Positions 1 to 9,479 of a DNA stretch of 64,000 nt are shown piece after piece (the first letter of the stretch is position 1; each line of letters begins with the position of its first letter). The notes under the pieces were generated by a model that saw only the letters and a list, made by a program, of their open reading frames with translations, searched no databases and was not told the DNA's origin. This DNA is from Auriscalpium vulgare (lineage: Eukaryota > Basidiomycota > Agaricomycetes > Russulales > Auriscalpiaceae), in assembly GCA_019915015.1 (NCBI GenBank), contig JAHBBC010000004.1:2170001-2234000 (forward strand). Reading direction: 5' to 3'. The position numbers and the translations under genes are program-made.

Positions 1-979
1 CTTGCTCGAAAGCGAAAAATGGCGCTTCCGCTGGAACCCTCTGGTTGACGCGCAGGTGGTACTCCATCGCATAGAATGGTGACAATGCATCAGCCAGGTC
101 CGTGATGGCAATGTCCGCGCCCTCTTCCCCAGTGACCTTCGTAAACGGAATGTGCAGGGCCGCGCATTTGACGCCGTTCCTCGTCGTGGCCCTCGTGAGA
201 TCCGCACCTCTGGTGACGTGTTTCCTCGGCGTAAATGAGACCGCTGATGTCGGAATCATCTCGCCTAGCCTGCATATCGACCAGAACGCGATCGACGCTA
301 CCGCCCACACGGCCGCGTCTCTCGTGTTGTAGAGGTCCAGACCCGCTAGCAGTGCTCGCATGTGCTCTATAGTGACGGGCGGCCTGGGCGGTTTCCTTGA
401 GGATTCTGGCGCCAGCTTCTTCACGCCCCTCATCGCCAGCTGCAGCGCGCCGTCTCCTAGCCAAGGTGCGCCGTTGAGCTTGTGCCAGAGCTGGAGTCCG
501 CTAATCCATTGCTGCGCCGACGCGACCTTGCCTGCCGCTCCCGCTACGAACGCTGCTAGCAGCAGGTCCGACGCGGGCATTCGATCTCTCTCTGATATCC
601 TGTGCGTATCACAATACTGCGTGAAGCGCAGCAGTCCTGCTCCATACGACGTCCGCGTGTTTGGTTCGACCGCGTGTACCTGCACTGCTCTCAATCTCGT
701 GAAGGCGTCGACTGACAACGTCTTGAGGGCCTCGGCGCAGTACTCAATGCTGAACGGCGTGTGCCACAATAAAATTCGGTCGCGTGCTGGTGTCATAAAA
801 GGTCTGAATGGTGATTCTTCGTACCTCTCGTCCGCCTTTGGCTTTCTGCTCCGGATCCTTCGCTCTTCTAAGGCGCGCAGTGACTCCAGCATGTGTCCGC
901 CCGACCGGCTGACATGCGTGGACGTCTCCTCAGCGAGCGCGATCGCACTTGCGACCGCTGCGTTCCGTTGTTGACTCAT
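1..979 (-). CDS. Tyrosine recombinase of DIRS-order retroelement (3' end outside window)
   Basis: Reading minus-strand from the ATG at 979-977, one frame stays open to the window edge. The start overlaps the stop of the RT-RNase H gene as ATGA (979-976). About residues 50-180 look like the N-terminal core-binding (SAM-like) domain, with TRTSYGAGLLRFTQYCD. A catalytic-domain start follows, including AFWSICRLGEM, whose RLGE matches the first catalytic Arg (box I, RxxE) of tyrosine recombinases. The HxxR and Tyr residues must lie beyond base 1. DIRS-type elements use this enzyme instead of a DDE integrase. The order Gag, RT-RH, YR supports that class; whether it is DIRS, PAT or Ngaro cannot be settled without the terminal repeats. 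No frameshift or stop is seen, so this part looks intact. Confidence 0.85.
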   Translation of the reverse strand, partial: MSQQRNAAVASAIALAEETSTHVSRSGGHMLESLRALEERRIRSRKPKADERYEESPFRPFMTPARDRILLWHTPFSIEYCAEALKTLSVDAFTRLRAVQVHAVEPNTRTSYGAGLLRFTQYCDTHRISERDRMPASDLLLAAFVAGAAGKVASAQQWISGLQLWHKLNGAPWLGDGALQLAMRGVKKLAPESSRKPPRPPVTIEHMRALLAGLDLYNTRDAAVWAVASIAFWSICRLGEMIPTSAVSFTPRKHVTRGADLTRATTRNGVKCAALHIPFTKVTGEEGADIAITDLADALSPFYAMEYHLRVNQRVPAEAPFFAFEQ

Positions 980-3230
980 TGTGCGCGTAGCGCCTTCTGT
1001 AGTGCCTCCGGTAGGCTCGGCGGATCCACTAGGCTCTTGTATCCAGGGACAACGACACCGCGCGATATCGGGTCCGCCAGATTAGCCTGTATCACCGCGT
1101 GTCAATAAAAATGCTCTGTGCGGCTATCACTCGCATATTTACCTCCGACTCCACATATTCGAGCTCGAGCTCTATGTTCCTCACCATGCATACCAGGTTC
1201 ACCCTGCGTATGCACTGGTTGACCATCCAGTTGCGACTCCGTCCTCGCCTGAACGCGTATATCACGCCTTGGTTGTCGCTTCGAATCAGCAACACCGCGT
1301 TTGCGACGCCCTTCGCGTCGGCAAGCGCTACCGCCATCTCCACCGCGATGGCCTCGCCCCAGCCTATGTCGCATCCAGGGCCATCATTCCAACCGGGGAC
1401 CCATCTCCATGCCGCTGTCTCGTTGCTGTTCCACACTACGCCGACTCCCCAGTCTGTTGACGCGTCCACCCAGATGCCCAGGTCTACTGTGAAACCTCTC
1501 GACGAGAGCTGTCGCACTGGGGATGGTCCTCTGAGCTCGTCGCGCCACCACTGTAAGTCCGACCATACGGACGACTTTGCGAAGCGTTTCTTCGGGCGCC
1601 CTGCAGGGACCCTGCCATAGTCCGCTATGCCGTTCGCCAGGGACGTAAGGAACGCACGTCCATGTGGATACACGAACGCTACGTGGTTCAAGGAACCATT
1701 GATGCGTTGCATCTCCTTTAGCGGGACTGACCTGCCCTTGAAGTCACTGATGAAAGTGTCGACTTTCCTGATGATTTTCTCGTGCTTGTGCGGCGCCAGC
1801 TGCACCGTGCGATGCTCGAGATCCCAGCTGAACCCCAGATACACGAACGTCCGCGCAAAATCCTGGCCCTTCGTCGGATGCCACGGAATGCACAACGGCG
1901 CTATGACCTCCTTCGCCCGCGCTAGATCGTACGCATACTCGTACGCAGTGCCTCCTCTATCCACCAATGCTCGCATCGGTCTGTTGAAGATCGTGTTGTC
2001 GTCTACCCATTTGGCTGCAGGGTCGACGCCTATCTTCCTCCAGATGGCGACTGTTCCGTCCGCTATCACTCCGTGGATACCCGCTGCCGTCGTCGATCCG
2101 AACGGCACGACGTGGTCCAGCCAGAACACTCCTCTGTGTGCGACTGCCAGGAACTTCTTGTCCTCGGGGTGTACTGGTACCGTCCGGTACGCCTTCTCCA
2201 CGTCTAGTGTGGCTGCTGTCGAGCCCTCCGGCAACGAAGCTACCTGGTGAACGTGCCATCGTCAGCGCTGCTCTGCGCGACTTTCGACTCCCATGTCTCT
2301 TGTCTCCAGCGCACGGCGAGGATCTCTGTCCTCCCGCCGCGTACTCTGAGTCCCCGCGCGCGAAGGCACTGCCTTCGTCCTCGCGTGCTCTGGCTCTTGG
2401 CCGACTCGTGCGCACGGTAGGGCTACACCTCCCCGTCGCTTTGCACGGGCGGAGCTTCGCTCGCCACCCTGCACGCTCTGGCCTCTGGCCCATGACTCTC
2501 TCGGCTACGCGCCCCTTCCTCTCACGGCGCACTCCGCTACCGTGATCCAGGTACGCGCGCCCCGGCTCTCTGACGTCTCGAAATAATTACTCACAATTTC
2601 TGCCACTGTAGCCGCTGTTCCCCACTCGGTAGGGAAATCGTCCGAGTCGAGTAGGTCGTTCACGGAGTAGCCCGCCTCACCCACATATGACATATTGCGC
2701 ACTATGCGCCTCTTCGTTTTACCGTTCTCGTCTGTCGTCGTGACTGTATGCACTGGAGCCGCCGCGAAATGCCCTCCGCATAACGTCTCCATCTCCTCTT
2801 GCGTGAAAGGGCCGTCCATTCTATGCGCTTCAACTTCCTCGCGTATGTATTTGTTGATCGACTCGTCGTTGTCTGATGGGATGTAAGGGGGAATGATGGA
2901 ATCGCGCAGCTCAGAATTCGGGAAACCCATGCGAAAGCCTTCCGTGAGGCCTTGAACAAGAGAAGGGAAACGGTCTAGAAGTCCAAACGCGCGCAGATAA
3001 ATGTCAAAAGCCGCTGGGTTGTATGGCGTGACGACTTTGTGCAAGATTGATGTTCCCCCGTGATACGAGACTAGATGGCGCTTGGGGGGAATGGATGCAG
3101 GGTCGAATGGAAGCGAAAGACCCTGCTGCGCCGTCTCGTGCCGCCCCTCAGGCGGATTTTGATCCTCCGCTGCCTGCGCACTTCCCCGCGCTGGCGTTGT
3201 GCTGGTCTGATCCGCAGACTGAGCAAATGT
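976..3230 (-). CDS. Reverse transcriptase-RNase H of DIRS-order element, two introns
   Basis: The coding-like frame runs from about 3230 to 2595, then 2243-1143 and 1086-976. Intron 1 (2594-2244, GTGAGT...AG, 351 bp) joins TAATVAEI to VASLPEGS. Intron 2 (1142-1087, 56 bp) joins YVESE to ANLADPISRG, and both junctions restore typical family sequence in phase. RT box A is seen as AATLDVEKAYR and the catalytic aspartates as KWVDDN. RNase H acidic residues appear in IWVDASTDWG, GEAIAVEMA and IRSDNQGVI. The stop overlaps the recombinase start by 4 bp. The upstream frame overlaps the Gag end and is shifted by +1 relative to Gag, so it needs frameshifting, splicing or reinitiation; I could not fix the exact start. 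Confidence 0.82.
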
Positions 3231-4707
3231 GACGCACGGCCTCCGTGTGCTCTCCTCTGCAATGCCCGGTGATGTTGAACGGCACGCAGAATTCATCCTT
3301 GGCATGGCCTCCGATGCCGCTGAGGACTGAGGGCTTGTCCGAGCTCGACTTGGCAATGAGTGCCTTGCCGCTCGCCGTCTTGGTCGCACGGCACGCGCGC
3401 GCAGGGTGTCCTGGCCTCCCGCAGATGATGCAGACACCCCTGGGAGTCGATGACTGTCTGCCGCTCTGAAAGGAGTCTCGTGCAGGGCGATTGTCGGAGG
3501 AGGGGTATGGCTGGTAGCGCTGGTTCGTGTTCTTCTTCCCCTCTCCGCTTTGCTTCTGCCCTCCTGCGTTCGCGCCCTTCGGGTTCTCGTAGCGGAAGGT
3601 CGCCACCGCGTTGTCCAGGCCTCGCAACCACGCGTGTTCGTCGTGCTCGAACTGTCGAGTCCAGTAGCCCTTGCGTTCGCTGACGTCGAACGCCCTGATC
3701 GCTGGGAAGATCTCCCGCTTGTCTGGGTGCGCCGCAAGTCTGTCCCGATGCTCCGTCCATCTCTCCAGGACCTCCGGCTCGAAGAGCGACCCTGACTTGA
3801 TGAACCTGAAGAAGTTCGCGTACGCCTCGCTCCACTCGTCCGCATCTAGCTCTTCCTCGTTGCCCAGTAAGTCCGGCGCGAGCAGCATAAGAGACTTCTC
3901 TGAGGTCGGCAGCTGCGTCTTCTGAATATACTTGGACGGCGAGTCCCAGATTTTCTTCAGGTTGGCGTTGGTGAACACGTGAAGCCCCAGGTATACCCCC
4001 TCGTTCCATGCGACCTGTAAGCTCCGCGCGAAGGACACTTGCCTCTCTGCCACCGAGACCCTCACCTCCGCAGCTTTCCTGAAGACTCTCGGCCCTTTCG
4101 TCGTCATCCCAGAGCCAGAGCCGGAATCCAAGCCGAGTGTATGCGTGCTAGACGCGCCAGCCTGAGTGTTCTGCCCAAGTATATGCGCTATGGCGCTGAC
4201 TCCTTGAGCCCCCAGAGCGCCCTGACTGCCTGCGAGCATCCTAGCCAGCTTGATGAGTGCCTCCTGATCCCCAGTGCTGACCTGGGGAGCGCCCTGCGCG
4301 GTCACCGCCGTAGCGGCGCTACCTGCCGTTGACGTGTTCACCGGACCGCCCGTCCACGTCCTAGCTCCTCCGAAGATGGCCGTCGTTGGTCCTGTCTGCG
4401 CTCCGGTACCAGCGCCCGCTAGGCTAGTGCCGGTCGTGCCCGCGTTTGACGTACCCGACGTGCCTGCACCTACCGTGCCTCCGCCCATGCCGCTTCCACC
4501 AGCTCCTCCTGCGCCACTACCGCTCGCATTTCCGATGCCTAACCCCGATCCTGTCCCTCCTGACGTGTTTCCGCTGCCAGTGCCTCCGGCCGGACCGCCC
4601 GTGACGCCTGCCAGAGAGCCGCTAACGTTCACTTGCTGTCCCGGAACAGGCATAGACGTGCGCCTAGCTACGTTGCCCGAGTTGTTGCCTAGATTACCAG
4701 TAGTCAT
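3148..4707 (-). CDS. Gag-like protein of DIRS-order element, zinc knuckles
   Basis: A 519-aa ORF starting at the ATG 4707-4705. Residues about 1-150 are a Gly/Thr/Ala-rich low-complexity region. The middle part (about 210-380) is a globular charged segment, as in capsid domains. Near the C-terminus CIICGRPGHPARAC is a CCHC zinc knuckle (C-x2-C-x4-H-x4-C). A second cysteine cluster (CSVCGSDQHN... ending GKC) follows close to the stop. It is the first gene of the element and its end overlaps the RT frame. No stop or frameshift interrupts it. Function as a nucleic-acid binding structural protein is inferred from the knuckles and position. Confidence 0.8.
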   Translation of the reverse strand: MTTGNLGNNSGNVARRTSMPVPGQQVNVSGSLAGVTGGPAGGTGSGNTSGGTGSGLGIGNASGSGAGGAGGSGMGGGTVGAGTSGTSNAGTTGTSLAGAGTGAQTGPTTAIFGGARTWTGGPVNTSTAGSAATAVTAQGAPQVSTGDQEALIKLARMLAGSQGALGAQGVSAIAHILGQNTQAGASSTHTLGLDSGSGSGMTTKGPRVFRKAAEVRVSVAERQVSFARSLQVAWNEGVYLGLHVFTNANLKKIWDSPSKYIQKTQLPTSEKSLMLLAPDLLGNEEELDADEWSEAYANFFRFIKSGSLFEPEVLERWTEHRDRLAAHPDKREIFPAIRAFDVSERKGYWTRQFEHDEHAWLRGLDNAVATFRYENPKGANAGGQKQSGEGKKNTNQRYQPYPSSDNRPARDSFQSGRQSSTPRGVCIICGRPGHPARACRATKTASGKALIAKSSSDKPSVLSGIGGHAKDEFCVPFNITGHCRGEHTEAVRHICSVCGSDQHNASAGKCAGSGGSKSA

Positions 4708-4920
4708 TGTTGCTTTCAGTGGGTTGGATCGAAAAACTAAAGCGGAGAGCGTCGGGGAACGAGGTGGTCGAGGTCGAAGAAGCTCGACCTTCCCCGACGC
4801 GACGCGACTTCCTTATTCGCGCTCTCGCGCGCTTGCGTCATCGCATCACGTCGCTGCATCGCGACGTCACGTGTCTTAGCTAGCCCTCGCAGAGGCTGCG
4901 TCTCGCAAGCTCGACTAAGC
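4708..4920 (-). promoter_or_regulatory. 5' leader of DIRS-order element and its junction with the gypsy element
   Basis: This stretch lies between the Gag start and the first recognisable gypsy codons. It holds an inverted repeat (CGTCGGGGAA at 4750-4759 against TTCCCCGACG at 4790-4799) enclosing a second stem (AGGTCGA 4771-4777 / TCGACCT 4784-4790). A GACGTCACGTG motif lies near 4863-4873. A GCAGAGGC / GCCTCTGC inverted repeat lies near 4886-4925, close to where gypsy protease-like sequence begins. The exact junction base is unclear, and so is which arm belongs to which element. Confidence 0.45.
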
Positions 4921-4922
4921 CT

Positions 4923-5214
4923 CTGCATCAACAAGCAGGTTTCCGAGTCGCTCGGGCTGGCACGTAACGTTCCTATCAAGTTCGGAAGCATGACATTGTA
5001 CCTGCAGGTTCATATCGTGCGGAACGTTGCCTACGACATTCTCCTCGGTCGCCCCTTCGACGTCCTCACCGAGTCGATCGTTCACAACTTCCAGAACGAG
5101 GACCAGACGGTCACCATCCGCAACCCGAACACAGGCGACCGCCTCGTCATCCCCACATACCCTCGGGGACACCATCGGTTTCGCGAGGAGCAAATTGCTC
5201 AAGCCCGACTTTGA
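4923..5214 (+). pseudogene. Ty3/gypsy aspartic protease remnant, 5'-truncated
   Basis: In the frame of the short ORF from 4990, and open back to about 4923, the translation reads INKQVSESLGLARN and then HIVRNVAYDILLGRPF. This matches the second half of a retropepsin domain, including the hydrophobic-ILLGRPF segment before the flap-distal helix. The catalytic Asp-Thr/Ser-Gly would lie upstream and is missing, because the DIRS element begins there. The frame ends at 5214, and the long pol frame, in another phase, becomes protein-like from about 5160. The protease was probably linked to pol by a frameshift or fusion in the intact element. Confidence 0.65.
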
Positions 5215-8200
5215 AGACGAAGTCGACGAAGGCAACTCCATCGCCATGATCATAGAAGGTGAAGGAGACAATGTCCGGATCATCGCCTATACCCAAATCG
5301 ACTCCTCGGACGAGTCGGCGGTTCGCCACGCATACGTCACCGCTTCCGAAGCACGCTCACATCTTCCCGAACACTCCGCGCCTTCTTTCATGCAGAATAT
5401 CTGTCCCGCCCCGCCTCGAAAGCCACTGGCGGCTGAGCACTCCCATCTTGATCCCAAACACGCAGTTCCGAATCAGTTTGCCGCATCGTCCTCGTCTCCT
5501 CAGTCCTCGCGTACTTACGTTCTCAGTTCGCAACCCCTCGGTCCCGGTTTGCAATCCCCGCCCAGTTCCTCAGGACCGATGACGCCATCCCCCTCACTTT
5601 CCCAAACATCCCCAGACTCTTATCTTGGCACCCAGCGCACTTCGACTCCTTTCTTGGCCACGCCCTCGACTTCGCCTTCGACACACGACGCCGACATACA
5701 CGACACCTTCATCGGCAAGAAGAAGTACAAACCAGTCGGGCAGAAAGTCAAACCCGTCCTAGGTACGCTTCCCGAAGGCTTCCGAATTGAGCGCAACATC
5801 ACAGGCGATCCACTCGCGTCCATGCCGCCGCTCAACCCTCATCCTCCGAAGTTCACACCTACCGGTCGATATACCCAAGAGCGACACGACGCCATGGACG
5901 CCCTTCCGAACTACGATTTCTTGACACCGACCGAGCGCGACCTTCTCCACAACACCATCTCCGAGCAAAACGAAGCGTTCGCCTGGGCCGAGAATGAGCG
6001 AGGAAGTTTCAAAGAGGAGTACTTTCCGCCTATTCAAATCCCAGTGGTCGCGCATGTCCCTTGGGTCGATCGTAACATCCCCATACCCCCAGGCATCCGC
6101 GACGAAGTCTGCAGAATGATCAAGAAGAAGATCGATGCAGGCGTCTACGAACCTTCCAACTCCTCCTATCGATCGAAGTGGTTTTGCGTCGCGAAAAAGG
6201 ACGGTAAGCTTCGCATCGTCCACTCGCTCGAACCGCTCAACGCCGTCACGGTCGCACATTCCGGAGTCCCGCCTATCCAAGAGCACCTCGCCGAGCAGTT
6301 CGGAGGTCGTGCTTGCGGTGGTATCCTCGACCTGTACGTCGGCTACGACGAGCGAGTCATCGACGAACGATCCCGCGACTTCACCACCTTCCAAACCCCC
6401 TACGGCGCGCATCGCCTCGTCACCCTGCCGATGGGTTGGACGAACTCGGTCCCGATTTTCCACGACGACGTCACCCACATACTTCGCGAAGAGATTCCGA
6501 CATATACCATCCCCTTCATCGACGATGTCCCCATCAAAGGCCCGAAGTCGGACTACAGGCTCGCGGACGGTTCGTATGAGATGATACCAGAGAACCCAGA
6601 CATCCGTCGCTTCGTCTGGGAACATCTCCTCAACACGAACCGAATCCTCCAACGCATGCGCTATTCGGAGGGCACCTTCTCCGGTACGAAGTCGATCCTC
6701 ATATCGCGCGAGTTCACGGTTCTTCGCCATCTCTGCACTCCAGAAGGCAGACGTGCAGACCCTACCACCATCTCCGCGATCACCAATTGGGGACCTTGCA
6801 AAGATCTTTCAGATGTTCGCGCGTTCCTCGGAACCGTTGGCGTTTGTCGGATCTTCATCAAGGACTTCGCGAAGCACGCTTGGCCCCTCACGAAGCTCAC
6901 GCGCAAAGGAGTTGACTTCGAGTATGGTACCGAGCAGCTTATCGCACAGGAGTACCTCAAGGACGCACTCGTCAATTCCGAAGCACTGCGAGCCATCAAC
7001 TACGAATCTCCCGCCGCCGTCATCCTCGCCGTCGACACCTCCTACATCGCCGTTGGCTACATCCTCGCCCAAGAAGACGAAGAGAATAAGAAGAAGCGAT
7101 ACTACAGTCGGTTCGGATCAATATCGCTAAACGATCGCGAACGTCGCTTCTCCCAGCCGAAGCTCGAAATCTATGGTCTCTACCGCGCATTGAAGACGCT
7201 GAAGATCTACCTCATCGGACTTCGGAACCTCATCGTCGAAGTTGACGCTCTTTCCATTGGCGGTATGCTGAAGCACCCAGATCTAGTCCCCACTGCGAGC
7301 ACCAATCGCTGGATTATCTCCATCCTCGCCTTCAAATTTCTACTTCGGCACGTCCCAGGAATTTTTCACGGCCCCGACGGTCTCTCCCGACGCGTTCGGC
7401 AGCCTGGAGACCCTCCCGAAGTTGAAGACGACGACTTCGACAACTGGATCGACGAGTTGTACGGCTTCCTGAACATCGCCCTCACCGCCAGCATGAACGA
7501 GCAACCGACTTGGACTCCTTCTACCCCTTCCGCGTCCGTCCACGAGGTGTTCGCACTGACCGAGGACGGTCAGAATCAAAGTATGGAGGAGGAGCCCCCG
7601 GTGCTGCGATATGGCGAGATCCCGCGCACCGAAGCCGCACACAAAGCCGACAAACGCATCATCTACGTCCGAGATTGGCTAGAAGACCCAGTACGTCCCG
7701 AGAAAATGACCGACTCCGAGTTCACCACATTCGTTCGCTACGCCACCAAGTTCTTCGTTACTAGAGATCGCCTCTGGCGTCGTAACAAAGATGGCGGACA
7801 CAAGCTCGTCCCGCACAAGAAACGCCGCGTCGACATCCTCATCGACTGCCATGATAAAGTCGGCCATCGAGGAGTGTTCGCAACACGCTCGCTCATCGGC
7901 CAACGCTTCTGGTGGCCGTCCTACGAAGCCGACGTCCTGTGGTATGTTCGGACATGTCTAATCTGCCAACAGCGTCAACGACTCCAAATCCTCCTACCCC
8001 CAACCGTCGCGCCACCCGCTTCTTTGTTCGCGAAGATCTACGTCGACACCATGCACATGCCGCCCTCGAACGGGTACCGCTACATCGTCCAAGGTCGATG
8101 TTCCATCACTTCGTATCCCGAATTCCGTCTACTCAAGAAAGAGGACTCTGTCGCACTCGCGAAGTTCTTCTACGAGGAAATCATCTCCCGTTGGGGTTCG

Positions 8201-9061
8201 CTTAGCGAGATCGTCACCGACAACGGCAAACCGTTCATCAAAGCCCTCGAGCACCTCGAAACGCTGTACCACATCCGACATATTCGAATCAGCGGCTACA
8301 ACTCCCGAGCAAACGGTATAGTCGAACGCTCACATTACGATGTTCGGCAGGCACTCTTCAAAGCAGCAGACGGAGACCAGTCACAATGGGCGCGCCACGC
8401 TCACTCTGTCTTCTGGTCGGAGCGCCTCACGGTTCGGAAACGCATGGGCTGTTCGCCTTACTTCGCGGTCACGGGTTGTCACCCGCTCATTCCCCTGGAC
8501 ATTGCTGAAGCCACGTATCTCCAGCCCCCTCCAGATTCCATACTCTCGACTACAGATCTCATCGCTCGCCGCGCCATCGCTCTCCAGAAGCGTTACGCCG
8601 ACATCTCGGCACTTCGCTCCCAAGTCTACGAGACTCGCATCGAGAACGCTCGACGCTTTGAAGCTGAACATTCGCACACGATTCGCGACTTCGACTTCAA
8701 ACAAGGAATACTCGTACTCATGCGCAACACCGCAATAGAGAAGTCGCTCAACCGCAAGATGCGTCCACGTTACCTCGGTCCCCTTGTCGTCATCTCGCGC
8801 AACCGAGGCGGCGCATACATCCTCGCCGACCTCGACGCTTCCGTTCTAGATCGCCCCATTGCCGCGTTCCGAGTCATTCCTTACTTCGCTCGTCGAGAAC
8901 CGATCGAGATTGACATTCGCGACATCGACATAGATACTCAGCGACTTCGCGAGCTCGAGCAAAGCGAGACGCAAGGCAACGAAGACGAAGCAGATCCACC
9001 CGAAGTTGAGCAACGCGACGTAGAGCCCCCTGATGATGAAGCAGAAGCCGAACAAGAGTAG
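5160..9061 (+). CDS. Ty3/gypsy pol: RT, RNase H, integrase
   Basis: The open frame formally starts at 5027, but only the part from about 5160 looks translated; the first residues mirror the protease frame. A Ser/Pro-rich linker (5330-5850) precedes the reverse transcriptase, with GILDLYVGYDE (box A), LPMGWTNSV and PFIDDV (the catalytic DD). RNase H follows, with AVDTSYIAVGYIL. The integrase zinc domain shows CHDKVGHRG and CLICQ (HHCC), and the core shows KIYVDTMHM, EIVTDNGKPF and NGIVERSH (DDE). A GPY/F-like module (RPRYLGPLVVIS) lies near 8765-8800 and an acidic tail ends at TAG 9059-9061. There is no stop in 1300 codons, so pol itself looks recent. The 5' end including Gag is lost at the DIRS junction. 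Confidence 0.9.
7557..7592 (+). promoter_or_regulatory. Candidate central polypurine tract inside pol
   Basis: The 36 bp here match 11986-12021, just before the LTR, at 33 of 36 positions. The block is a small palindrome (GACCGA..ACGGTC type) followed by the purine-rich ATCAAAGTATGGAGGAGG. It lies between the RNase H and integrase parts of pol and encodes an unremarkable acidic linker. Retroviruses such as HIV and the yeast Ty1 element carry a central copy of the 3' polypurine tract to prime plus-strand DNA. That role here is inference from sequence and position. Confidence 0.6.
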
Positions 9062-9479
9062 AGAACGCGACGGAGCGCATTCCAGAATCCACACCACTTC
9101 CCTCTCCTCCCCATCGTGTCTCTTATCTCATTTTTCTTTGTACTATACTAAGTCGCTCGCGTTTACCGCTGTAGCGCAGGGCTACTCAAGATCAAAGTCC
9201 TAAGTCTATGAAGGAGTACTGAGACTTAAACAAAAGAATCGAATTTTCATCTTTCCTGACTTAGCTGTGTGCGCTTCAGAGTCCCGAAGTCGCTTCGGCT
9301 TTCGTACGTTCACTTCGTGTTGATCTCACACAGTTCGAACGCAAGAAACGAATCCTATTCAAGGCTCAAGCCTCAAGAACAAGCACAATCATTCTATTTT
9401 ACATTTTCCTCCCCCTTTCCCCTTTTCTTTTCGACTTCGCCCCTTTCCCCTCGACTTCGCCGACTTCCCTCGACTTCGC
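9062..9479. other. Spacer between gypsy pol and opposite-strand gene
   Basis: No protein-like reading frame is visible. The first 150 bp are a pyrimidine-rich downstream region of pol. From about 9280 the sequence is crowded with GACTTCG/CGAAGTC heptamers, which continue through the opposite-strand gene and into the LTR. The convergent 3' ends of pol and the minus-strand gene face each other here. Confidence 0.5.

Noticed and set aside
4167..4879. Pro/Val-rich plus-strand ORF opposite Gag (4274-4879)
   Set aside because: It is the antisense shadow of the Gly/Thr-rich low-complexity part of Gag.
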